Assembly (NCBI GenBank): GCA_043228905.1
Contig: JBHGNT010000004.1
Span: forward strand, 8,928,001 to 8,992,000
Direction: 5' to 3'
Length of the DNA: 64,000 nt
Source of the DNA: Azolla caroliniana
Taxonomy: Eukaryota; Polypodiophyta
The notes under the pieces are model-generated. The model did not search any database, was not told where the DNA came from, and was given only the letters and a program-made list of their open reading frames with translations. Below, in pieces: positions 1 through 9,691 of this stretch. The translations under genes and the position numbers were made by a program. Numbering within the stretch: position 1 is the first letter of the stretch; each line of letters opens with the position of its first letter.

Positions 1-2340
1 CGATCGACCTTCTACTTGGTTTATGAGATCTTCCAGAACTAACACACAGGAAGTCCTTTTGTCCGATCCAAGTTGGCATAGCTACAATGTCGACCATCCA
101 TTTGAAGTTGATTGTCGGTGAGAATGTTGGATGTAACTCGTCTCGGTGTCGAACTCCGAAGTAGATTTGACACTTCTCGCAGCTTTCCATGAACTCCGCT
201 ATATCTTTGTACATATTCTTCCACCAATATTTTGTTTGATTTTCACAAAAGTTGCCCATGTTCCACGATGTCCAGCCCAATCGGATTCATGAAACTCGGA
301 CATTATGCAGTTTCGTTGCTCTTTCGTCCCGACTACCCAAAGTGGTATGCCACCCGGTATTTTTGGCTCCCTCCATATTAATCCATTTTTCAAGAAGAAC
401 TTTTGGACTTGCCTCTTCTACCTTCGGATCTCAACTCTCTTCTCTTTATCATCCAGTGATTACTCAATCTCTTATAGCACCTTCCTAATCATCAAGCTTT
501 CTCCCTCGTACTCTTCTTCTCGGAATTCTCGGATTACGTTTAATCGGCATATGTGCTCCGAAGCAAAGTAGTCTTCAGAAACTTCTTCAGTATCGGATTC
601 AGCTATGTCGTCTCCAAACCGAGCCTTTGATAGCATATCCATTACTGCGTTGTCTTTTCCGGAGATGTATCATATGTCCGGGTTAAGCGACTTAACATAT
701 GCAATCCATCTTAGCATAGCCACATCCGGTATCGTGCAAGACCGCATCATCCCAAGTATCAGAAGACAATCCATTTCGATCACTACTTTGGCTCCGATCA
801 AATAATCTCGATCTGATTTGATTGACGACACGACTCCCCATAACTGTCTTTGGACTTGTGCATACCTGCGTTGCCTTTCGTTGAGAACCTTTGCTTTGAA
901 TCGGATCGGATATCGCGAACCATCCGAGTCGGCTTGATTGATGACCCACACGATTCTGGTTGGATTCGTGTCAACTGTTACTATGATCGGTCGGTCATAG
1001 CTCGGCTTGTTAAGTGATTCCGCACTCCGTAGTGTTTTCTTAAGCTTCTTCATGGCTTTAGTATGTTCCGGTCTCCATTCGAACTTCTTACCCTTCCGCA
1101 ACAAGTGATAGAGTGGGTCCACAATATGTGCATACTGCAAAATCCATATGTGATAAAATGCACAAGCTCCAAGAACCCTTCAAACTTCGGATTGTGACTC
1201 GCATACTTCTTTCATAGCTTGAATCGCATCAATCTTGGTTGGTGACAGTCTTCGGCCGTAGGGCCCACATTGATGTCTGACTACCAATATTTCTTCTTCT
1301 CCGAATGCCGATTTCTCACCGGAAAGTGTTAGGTGCACATCTTCTAACTTTCGTAGCACTTTCTCGCAATCGCGAATATGGTCGACTACAAACTGTCAGC
1401 ATCCCCGATCATCCATAATCTCATCTTTTTCTTCCACCGTGCATCCTTTCATCGGAATGTCATCTAGGAACGGGCATCGTTATCTCCGGAATGCAGTCTC
1501 AAAGCACCTTGTTCATCGTGTTCATCATATGTGCAACCGAGTTTGTCGCTTCTTGTGGTAGTGTGCACATTCGGACTAATCCTATCGGTGTCCGCATGGT
1601 AGTGATATAGGTCTCCGATGGAGTATATCGCACGACCAGCAAATGCTTCCGCAAATTCGTCCACTATCGGACCGACTCCGGAGTTCCAGATTGTGACTTT
1701 GTTCACAGGTTGTAAATCTTGGATAAATCGGACTGACCCATTCTTCTTCGGAATCGTAAACCATCGATTTGAGTACGGAGAGTTTGATGGCTCTAGAATC
1801 CCCAACACCACCTTCTCCTTGAGCAAGTCGATAACTTTTCAATATGCGCCCGCGGCACCGGAATCAACTTCAGGTTCCGCGGCACATGGTCAATCGTGAA
1901 GATCACCATCAGCTCCACTATCTTCGGATCAACGCACCCTATCTCCTTCGATGTGAATGCAAATGCTTTCCCATGTTGTTCCAACATCCCACGGAATCAT
2001 TCTTCTTCATTTTGTAAAAGGAAACCACCTCCACCGATCTAAAGTTTATTCCGGGTCTCATCCGTGAAGGCATGTCTGATATCCACGAACATCCGAAGTG
2101 TTGGATATCCCGAGACTTCTTTCCTCTTTTGCTCACAATCGGCGGGTAACGGTCCCACGGCCGGTTTCACTTTCTTCTCCACGGTCTTGTATTTTGTACT
2201 TACCATTGCTTCTTCTTTGCGGAGAGCATCCAATCCCATTTTCCCAATGATCTCGTACATCTCGACTGATTCCACCGGGACTACCCCGTCTCCTTGGCTT
2301 TTATCCTCCACAAGCTCTTCAAGCTATTGTAGTGTGCTCC
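1..2340 (-). pseudogene. B pol: reverse transcriptase, RNase H, integrase start (broken)
   Basis: The 2039-2311 and 1464-1842 pieces match the reverse transcriptase entry region of C, including NRWFTIPKKNGSVRFIQDLQ and SIGDLY. The frame shifts before the catalytic FLDD box. The 670-1140 piece is RNase H-like, with IVTVDTNPTRIVWVINQ and IEMDCLLILGM. The 199-393 piece is the integrase zinc-binding start, FHESDWAGHRGTWATF, followed by damage. Each piece is shorter than the matching part of C. It would have been the polymerase and integrase polyprotein of a gypsy element; it cannot be translated now. Confidence 0.8.
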
Positions 2341-2574
2341 CATAGAACACTTCTTTGACTACCCCCATGATTTTTTCATCTTCTTTTATTATTAATGTTG
2401 ACCACAACTTATCCTCTAGTTTCTGGTATTCTTTCTTCTTTCCTCCGGTTACGGCCATGTACGTAGATGCCCCATCCAGACCGATTCGTACTTGTTTTGC
2501 TCCGAGAGATTTCTTCCTGTGTGGGGTACCAGGGCTTCTTGGACTATCATTTCCCCACTCTGCAACAGTCTACT

Positions 2575-3375
2575 CTAAAAATCCATCCTTGTTTGGGACA
2601 AGAGCTCTCTCTTATTCCTTTCATGATTTGCCGACACAATTAGGAATTGGACAGATTTCCCTGCGCTTTGACTCTGAATTCGTGCGAAAGCCGCACCGCT
2701 ATAAAGCACCTTTGTCTCCATCCGTGAAGCCATGATAAAGGGTTGCCCGAGGATCACGGAATGTGAGACCTCATCTTGTCTGAAGAAATTTTGGTCGATC
2801 TTGACATCCCCGATCTTCACCGTCACATCCAGACAAGCTGCAAATAGATTTTCCGTTGCTTTAGTGGTTGCCCGGATCTTCCATCCTTGGTTAGTGTTTA
2901 TAGGCCACTTCCCCTTCTGGTAGAACTCCTTGGACATCAAATTGATCTCCGATCTGTGATCAATCAATGCTAGCATGGGCTCTTTAATGTTGTGGATTCG
3001 GACCAAAGTCTCCGTAGTTGCATGTGCCCAATGTGGCTTTGTGTAGTGGGAGTTCGGAATTTCGTCCTCCACTTCGGTGTCATTCATTAAAACCGTGTTC
3101 GCATTTACCCTTGGAGCGTTCTCCTCTGTACTTTGTCTTTTTCTCTTCACGAGATCCACAAGAAGGTCCCGGAACTCCTTCTTCACTATTCCGAGTAATT
3201 CCCGAAGCGAAAATTCCACCCGACTATCAAGGATTCTCTCTTCAAACACCTTCTTTAGGTCCGTCTGTTGTTCGATGTCCGAGGCGAGTTTGAATGCCGA
3301 AATTATTTTTCCTTTCCCCTTCCCTTTCGAGTTCCAGCTCTCCGGCGCCTTTGATGGTCCGGCCGCATCATCCAA
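2575..3375 (-). pseudogene. B gag-protease linker and aspartic protease (mutated active site)
   Basis: This 266-codon frame begins with a Lys/Gly-rich linker and a charged helix-rich stretch (FSLRELLGIVKKEFRDLL), then a retroviral-type aspartic protease fold. The expected DHGSEIN catalytic box, intact in C, reads DHRSEIN here, so the active-site glycine is lost. The second protease signature VILGQPF is present. It is homologous along its length to 13288-13932 in C. It would have processed the Gag-Pol polyprotein; the substitution suggests no activity. Confidence 0.8.
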
Positions 3376-3378
3376 GCG

Positions 3379-3936
3379 TCATCGTTTTTCATCCACATAC
3401 ACTTCATGCAATTGACATAGCGCATGTACGCAATTCTTATCTACAGGGCACTCCCATCCCGTAGCTTCCCGGATACATTCCGCAGCGCTTCGGATTTCAT
3501 CATGGTTGGCTTTGTTCGAAATTTCTAGCACTTCCGGCCAAAAAGATGCCTTTGCTCTAGATGACTCCCCCACACGTATTCCCGCGGTTGTCACATAGTT
3601 GTTTTTCGCCGCGATCTACTCCTCTAGGATCTTCTTCATGCCGCCTTTTATGAAGTTCGATCGGAGTGGCTTCTAAGAGTCCATCGAATGGATCCGATTT
3701 CCCTCGTAGTAGATAAGATCCCTTCGTAACGCCTCATTGTGCTCGTTGCAATCTCTCCGATCATGTTCGGTGCTATCGCACCATATGCATCGACGGTCCA
3801 TGTACTTGGAACTTGTGGGACGGTCTTCCGTCTTCTTCATCGTCGCAATTTTCAGATTCTGCATCTCCTTCAGCAATTGCTCCACCGTGGTTGCGTCGAC
3901 AACCTTCTCGGTCATAGTTTCCCAAGCCCGTGGTTG
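3379..3936 (-). pseudogene. B gag C-terminus with CCHC zinc knuckle
   Basis: The 3673-3936 part reads through a nucleic-acid-binding knuckle CIWCDSTEHDRRDC (C-x2-C-x4-H-x4-C). The 3379-3594 part continues with RVGESSRAKASF and EATGWECPV. Both match E (29755-30200) closely and C (14086-14568) more distantly. The N-terminal capsid-like part is absent because the sequence switches to element A. Its role in the intact element would be RNA packaging in the virus-like particle. Confidence 0.8.
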
Positions 3937-5150
3937 AACGGTAGTGGGAACGCATCCGTTATTGTGGCCGCATTCAGCTTCCAGTAATCCACGCATACCC
4001 GAATCTTACCATTTTTCTTAGGTACTAACACAATCGGGCTCAACCACGTTACTTGCTTTACAGGCCGTATGAACCCAACTCTTAGAAGCTTGTCAATTTC
4101 TTCCTTGACCTTCACCGCATAATTGGGATTCATTCGGTTATGGCGTTGTGCCACCGGTTTGGTGTCCATGCTGAGGTGGATCTGATGTTGATAAAGTTGG
4201 GGATCCAATCCTCGCATATCCTCATAGGACCAGGCGAACGCCTCTCAGAAACTTGTGAGTAATTCATCCATCGCCTTCTTTTCGACCCGTGGCATTTCTT
4301 TGGCTATGTTCACCGGTCTGGGTGTGTCGTCGGTACCAAGGTCCACTTCCTCGAGCTGGGATGCTTTTACTCTTTGGGATATAGTCATTTCCCTTTCCAA
4401 TGATTCTTGTGCTTGTCGTAACTCCCGGATTGCTTCTTGATCCGGTTCATCCGATTCCTTTTCCCAGGTTCGTCACATATGGTATGACGGCTTCGGTTAT
4501 GTCTACCTCAAATAATGGCACAATCTTCAGGTGCTCTTCCAAGTAACGGTCGACTTCTTCATCAGCTAACCCGTCCAACATGTTGATGCTCTCCGCATAT
4601 AGGGGGGTTACTTCCTAACTGGTTCCTACTTGTGGTTGTGGCGGTACGCGTACTTTGGTCTTTCCTCGTCGAAAGGTGATTACATTCTTTTGCTAGTTTT
4701 GTTTTACGTGCACCGTCCACAACCATGGTCTTCCTAGCAACAGGGGACAACCCCCTTGCACATTAAGATTTAATACTATTGCCAATATCCGGAATGTGTA
4801 TCCTCCGATTGTGATGTCCAAGTCCCGGATGAGTCCGTTTGGTCGAACCGAACTTGTATCCGCCATTCTTAGCTAGAATGGACATGGTTCCCAATCTCAG
4901 ATTCCCAAGGTGTCACATGTCCCCTTGCTGATGACGTTCACCCCTGAACCACCGTCAATAATGGTTCTAGTGATCTTTTTGCTTTAACAATCACTATGAT
5001 GGACGGGTTGCTTGTGTCCACCACTGCCGGTCCTTCCTCCGGATTGGAGAAGAATGCTAGTGACGGCTCCTGATTTGGTGCGGTGAATGTTGTTTTGAGC
5101 CCTTCAGTGAACTGGGGGACGAATTGTGGCAAGCGCCCCAATGGTAACAC
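3937..5150 (-). pseudogene. A protease region and reverse transcriptase N-terminus
   Basis: At 3937-4217 the translation contains RVGFIRPVKQVTWLSPIVLV, PKKNGKIRVCVDYWKLNAAT and DAFPLPF, which are the fingers of a gypsy reverse transcriptase. It is cut before the catalytic YxDD box. At 4938-5150 a fragment matches the region before the F protease (NPSIIVIVK compared with NPSIRVIIH in F). The 4562-4750 piece is the weakly conserved segment between them. Everything downstream of the reverse transcriptase start was lost at the A/B junction. Confidence 0.72.
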
Positions 5151-5159
5151 GATCTAGCA

Positions 5160-6165
5160 TTCTTGTAATGCCTGCCAAGTTGGGTCCTTGTCGGTACTCT
5201 TTACGGGCTCCTCCGGCTGTAAGTTTTGTTCCTATATCTCGGCCACATTACATTCCTTGGCTTTCTTGATCCATTCGGTGGCTTGCTTCCGGATATGCTC
5301 TTGAGTTTCCCACTCGGCCGCTGTTCCTTTGGAACGGTTAGCGACTTGCTGGACGTCAGTAACTTCAGCGGTGACCATGTTTACCGCCGGTTGTTTTTCG
5401 TTAGCCTTGACCGGACATTGGTTGCTATATTCCCCATCCTTCCGGCAATAATAGCAAGATGCCTTACGATTGCTGCCTGATTCCCTCTTGTCCATGTTTC
5501 TGTTCTGTGCATCGAAGGTTATTCGGCGATTGTTCTCCATTTGTCGTTGCTTCGGTGGTGTCACAATGGTGTTTGTGCTTCTTGGATTGTACTCTCTGGC
5601 TGCTTCCCGGCGCTCTTCCCTACGAAAATACCCTCATTTTTGGTTGCGTCAGAAATTCTGGTTTCCTTGTCGTTTTGGATAGCGTCTATCGTCCCTTCTC
5701 CGATCATAATCCGGGGAGTAGTCCCGTTCATACCGATCTTGGTTGTAGCCTTCCCTGTGTCGGTCGTCGCGATTGCACTCATAGTCGTCGTGTCTTCTAT
5801 CATTGTATCGATTCCCACGTTCTGGTCGATATCGGTCCTCCCTCCAGGACCATTCGTTGTCTAGTTCATGACTGCGACGTGGTTTAATGTTCCGCACCGG
5901 TGCCACTTGTCGGTCGAGCAGGTTGTACTCGCATTGGTCCATTGTGTGTGCCTGTGAGTGGCATATCATACACTGCTTCCTCATTGTGCAGTCTACCGTT
6001 GAATGGCCCGAGTTTAAACACGTTGCGCATTGCAACGCCTAGCAAACCTTGAGTTCCTCCTTATTTGGAAGGGCCATATGCAGGGCTCCCATCATCATCA
6101 GAGAGCTATGTTTATCCATTTCCAAGACCCGATCGATGATTGTTACCGATTAGGAACACGGTCTA
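5160..6165 (-). pseudogene. A gag with two tandem and one separate CCHC zinc knuckles
   Basis: At 5649-6035 two adjacent knuckles are visible, CATCLNSGHSTVDC and CMICHSQAHTMDQC, followed by an Arg/Asp/Tyr-rich spacer. At 5232-5564 a third knuckle reads CYYCRKDGEYSNQC, where the usual His is Glu. Upstream on the minus strand, around 6040-6150, the frame can be followed (IIDRVLEMD and HMALPNKEELK) in parallel with F and G. The N-terminal capsid part is lost. This 2+1 arrangement of knuckles is shared with F. Confidence 0.78.
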
Positions 6166-6257
6166 CGGTCAGTCCTTCGACCTAGACCTCAAAGTGACTG
6201 CGTTGCAACGAATGGTAATGTCGTACCGTAATACGTAATGGGATACTTCCCTATATC

Positions 6258-6582
6258 TATTACAATCTCGGTCCCTCCGGATGGGATACGAAGGCCCGTC
6301 ATCGAAAGACCCGGTGAGAACCGGATGACGAGTACCCGGCAACGGAAGACCCGGTGAGAACCGAATGTGGAGTACTAGGCAAGGAAGACCCGGGGAGAAC
6401 CAGATGACGAGTACCCGGCAAGGAAGACCCGGTGAGAACCGGATGCTGCAGGCCTAGTGAGAACCTCTGAAAGGGATGGAAGGGACATATATGTAAATAT
6501 GTTCTAGAGAGCCCACTGGGGCTATATTTGTAAATAGCCCGAAAGTCATATTCGTATAAATATGACCTAGGGCAAACTCAAT
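6258..6582 (+). repeat. D 5' LTR, partial
   Basis: It matches the H and U LTRs: GGTCCCTCCGGATGGGA near the start, about four copies of a roughly 39-bp minisatellite, the conserved block around GAGAGCCCACTGGGGC, and a TATAAATA box near 6555. The start is eroded (the TG is not preserved). The 3' part of the LTR (R/U5) and the primer-binding site are deleted. Confidence 0.8.
6306..6460 (+). repeat. Minisatellite inside D LTR (about 39-bp unit, four copies)
   Basis: Units begin AAGACCCGGTGAGAACC and recur every 39-40 bp. Related LTRs carry about three units (35560-35669), two (39622-39691) and one (U, around 26727-26770), so copy number varies between family members. Confidence 0.8.
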
Positions 6583-7135
6583 ATAGACGACGATAGAGTT
6601 AATGTTGTTAATCAGGTTTCAGTATTTCGGAAGCTAGTAAGACTCCGGTACCAAGATAGCTCTAGCATGACGGAGCACATGAATGCCTTCCAAGGGCTGA
6701 TCCACTAGGCAACATCATTGGAAGTACCTCTCGCCGATGAGGTACTAGCACTACTCCTGCTCGGTTCCCTCCTAGATAGCTGGGAGACGCTGATTGTCAC
6801 TTTGGACAATGCCGGGCCAGAAGGGAAATGCTTAATCTCTAGCAAGAGTGAAGTCGAGCTTGCTAGATGAGAAGGCGCGTTGGAAAGACAAGGATACGAG
6901 CTTTGACTCCAAAGTGCTCCTTACTGAATCAGAACGCAGAAGACAAAGGAACCATAGTCCCCAGAACCGGGAAGAGTCGGGGACACGGTCAAAGTCAAGG
7001 GGGAGGCCTACTTGCTTCTATTGCGGCAAGCCGGGACACTTCTAGAAGAACTGTCAGTACTTCCGAAAAGACAAGGAAACGGACGGTACCGATTCGAAGC
7101 GGACACTGGACCGGAATGGTAAAGACCGGAAGGGA
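6583..7135 (+). pseudogene. D gag remnant with CCHC knuckle
   Basis: Sequence from about 6600 matches H gag (NVVNQ...FRKLV) and continues to a Lys/Arg-rich tail. The zinc knuckle CFYCGKPGHF...NC lies near 7012-7055, with a TAG where H has a Gln codon. Copia gag binds the element RNA within the particle. The N-terminal third is deleted together with the end of the LTR. Confidence 0.75.
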
Positions 7136-8747
7136 ATGACGGCAATCGTGGCAAGTGAAGAAGAGTTGATGCTCATCACCGAGGAGAGTGAGTTGAACCT
7201 TGCCGGCGATGAGACAACGTGGGTTGTCGATTCCGGAGCATCGTTCCACCTTACCCCGAACTGGAAATGCTTCTCATCCTACGCAGCCGGTGATCACGGC
7301 TGTGTCCGGATGGGGAATGAAGGTACATGCCGAATTGTCAGCATAGGAGACATGTGGTTGACAACGCCAACCGGATGCAAGCTGTTGCTGAAGGATGTTC
7401 GACACGTTCCGGGGGTTCGACTGAACCTGATATCAACCAGTCGGCTAGATGATGAAGGCTACACGGCTAGCATCCGGAACGGAGTCATGAAATTTAGCAA
7501 AGGGAGCTTGATAGTGGCTTGGGCCCGAAAGGTCAACACGGTGTACCTGATGAATGCCCGGTTATGCCCGGAAGAAGTGAACGTTGCATCCGACATTGCC
7601 AGTGAGTTGTGGCACAAGAGATTGTGCCACATGAGTGTGAAGGGGATGAAGAGGCTTGCCGATGACAACCTCATTCCGGTGAAGAACGTGCGACTTGAGA
7701 GGTACACCGGCTGCCTAGCCGGTAAGCAGAACTGGACCTCCTTTCGATCAAGGCCACCGATGAGACGTAATGCACCATTGGAGTTGGTGCATACCGATGT
7801 GTGTCAAGTGGACACAAAGTCCCATGCCGGAGCGTAGTACTTCGTGACGTTCATAGATGACCACAGCAGGAGGCTGTGGGCCACACCGTTGAAGACGAAG
7901 GATCAGGTGTTATCCGTCTTCAAGGAGCTCCACGCAAGAGTGGAAAGAGAAACCGGACGGAAGTTGAAGGAGGTTCGAATAGATAACAGAGGTGAATACC
8001 AGGGGTAGTTCGAGGAGTACTGCCACTCGAAGGGAATCTAGCTCGAATTTACCGTGACGAAGACGTCGGAACTAAACAGGCTGGCCGAGAGGATGAACCG
8101 GACGATAATGGAGAGGGTCCGGAGTATGCTATCACATGCTAAGCTACCCAAGATGTTTTGGGCTGAGGCGTTGTCAAAAGCAACGTATGTGATAAACAGA
8201 TCACCCTCAATGCCCTTGGATGGAGACACGCCGCAAAAGGTGTGGACCGGTAAGGAAGTGTCCTACCGGCATCTGAAGGTGTTCAGGTGTCTTGTGTACG
8301 TGCATGTTGCTAGGGATCGGAGAGGAAAGTTGGATCCAAAGACCCGGCCATGCATATTCCTCGGATATGGTGATGATGATTTCGGCTACCGAGTGTGGGA
8401 TCCGGTTGACAAGAGGGTTTTCCGGAGCCAAGATATTATCTTCATGGAGGACAAGACTCTTGCCTACTAGGAGTTAGAGAAGAACATAATGAACTCCGAT
8501 GAGATTCGGACCCACCTGGCTAAGAGCCGGTTGACACTCGAGGAACCAGCCTCACCGGCAGAAGAAGAAGTAGAGGAAGCTGAAACCGGAACCGGCCAAC
8601 CCCGAATTGGATTCGGATGAAGAACAAATAGAGGAGCCGAGCCAGCTGCTGAAAGCAAAAGACGGAGATATCCTCTAAGAGAGAGAAGGGCCCCCCGGAG
8701 ATTTCCGGATGCAGATCATGTGTTGGTGACCGATGAGGGGAAGCCGG
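7136..8747 (+). pseudogene. D protease and integrase (interrupted)
   Basis: The 7136-7837 frame has the copia protease motif WVVDSGASFHLT and the GAG-pre-integrase zinc domain with LWHKRLCHMSVKGMKRL. The integrase core begins with LVHTDVCQVD and stops at TAG 7835-7837, where H reads CAG. The second catalytic Asp region near 7980 and the Glu region near 8060 are damaged. The 8054-8470 frame holds the integrase C-terminal part (FWAEALSKATYVINRSP, FLGYGDDDFGYRVWDP). C interrupts the following linker. It encoded processing and integration functions; it is now inactive. Confidence 0.85.
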
Positions 8748-8960
8748 TGTCGTGAAGATCCGTCACTACGCGCGGATCGTGAGGCGGAACTGCCGGGGTT
8801 CTGGACCAGAAGGATTTAGAGTCGATACAAGCTTTGGCGAGAAAGTACTTAAGATAGATTGGGAAAGAGAGAAGTTGAGATTACACGATCAATTTGATAA
8901 CGAATTTCTTCCTCTTAATTTTCATAAAAAAAACCGTGTTTTTTCTCCTCCCCCCTCCCT

Positions 8961-9040
8961 CTTTTATAGATGCTCTCATGCATATGATGCATGTGAGGGT
9001 ACAAGACATGCATAAATTGCATGTTTGCCATTTGGCGCTT
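8961..9040 (-). promoter_or_regulatory. C LTR promoter module: TATA, RY cluster, E2F-like site
   Basis: On the element strand the order is TTTGGCGC-type site (complement at 9031-9038), several CATGCA motifs, then TATAAAAG (complement of 8961-8968). The same order recurs in S (22441-22537) and T (54781-54883). Known biology: TTTSGCGC is the E2F consensus, and CATGCA is the RY motif of plant B3-domain factors. Function here is inferred from conservation only. Confidence 0.6.
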
Positions 9041-9144
9041 AAGTATTACATGTGGTGCATGCTAACCATGTCACTCATTTTAGCTCTCATGTATGAGAAT
9101 TTACATGTAAAAGTACAATGATAGAAATATAATTTCAACTAAAT

Positions 9145-9214
9145 AGCATGGCTTAATGGTAAGCCAATTGACTCCTAACTTGGAGGTGCAAGGTTCAAAT
9201 CCATACTTGCCCTC
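9145..9214 (+). other. tRNA-like unit in C left LTR, antisense to element
   Basis: TGGCTTAATGGTAAGCC matches the Pol III A-box region of a tRNA D-arm, and AGGTTCAAATCC matches the B-box/T-loop about 35 bp downstream. The spacing fits a tRNA body. The acceptor stem does not close well, so this is not a tRNA gene. It lies on the strand opposite to the element. Confidence 0.65.
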
Positions 9215-9691
9215 CTTGTATATGTATATATATTTATATATTTATTTATCTAGTCGCAGGACGCCGGTTCGCCGGATGCCGTCGGTTACCGGTGCCGGAT
9301 GTCGCCGCCAAATTGTGGTCGAATGCCGTCGGATCACTGGCTCCATCGCCGGTCCGGTTTTGGTTGGCCAAAACCCTTTACAAGTAGCTAGCCACCTCCA
9401 CTCTTAGTTCAAGTTACCTTGAACTCTCTATGCTCCACACATAGACACAAAGATAATATCTTTTGCTCCACCTTATATATGATGAGAGCCGTATTTGTCG
9501 TGCCTATGTGGGATATCTCACAAATTTCTCTTTTCTTTTCACAAACTTTATACCCTCATATCTTGACATTTAGTTGTCCATTTCTCGTGTAATAAAGTGC
9601 ATTCGAAACCTCCATCATTTTGTACTTAGATATTAAAAATGTTATCTTCACAATTATTGTATTACGTGATTCATACTCGATTTCGTACGTT

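Larger units (their letters stand above)
1..3936 (-). mobile_element. Ty3/gypsy remnant B (gag to integrase, no LTRs in window)
   Basis: Read on the minus strand, this region gives gag end, protease, reverse transcriptase, RNase H and the start of integrase. That is the gypsy order, and it is collinear with element C at 9692-15492. The integrase end and 3' LTR lie beyond the left window edge. The gag N-terminus and 5' LTR are missing because the sequence passes directly into another gypsy remnant near 3922-3940. The gag is closest to that of E at 29755-30200, so B looks like the pol-bearing relative of E. Many stops and frameshifts show it is inactive. Confidence 0.88.
3937..6257 (-). mobile_element. 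Ty3/gypsy remnant A (gag to reverse transcriptase start)
   Basis: On the minus strand this holds tandem zinc knuckles, a third zinc knuckle, a protease-like region and the first part of reverse transcriptase. All are collinear with F (44506-46826). Neither LTR is present. The right side decays into unassigned sequence before the D LTR at about 6258; the left side joins B inside the reverse transcriptase. Numerous in-frame stops mark it as dead. The stretch 6165-6257 has no recognisable coding match. Confidence 0.82.

Noticed and set aside
5459-5887. Cys-rich plus-strand frame
   Set aside because: Antisense to the A gag zinc-knuckle region; composition explained by the opposite strand.
6306-6460. 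CRISPR-like array of direct repeats
   Set aside because: Units are contiguous 39-bp tandem repeats without distinct spacers, inside a copia LTR.
9145-9214. Functional tRNA gene
   Set aside because: A- and B-box motifs are good but the acceptor stem does not pair and the anticodon arm is poor; the unit recurs inside LTRs. Kept as tRNA-like only.
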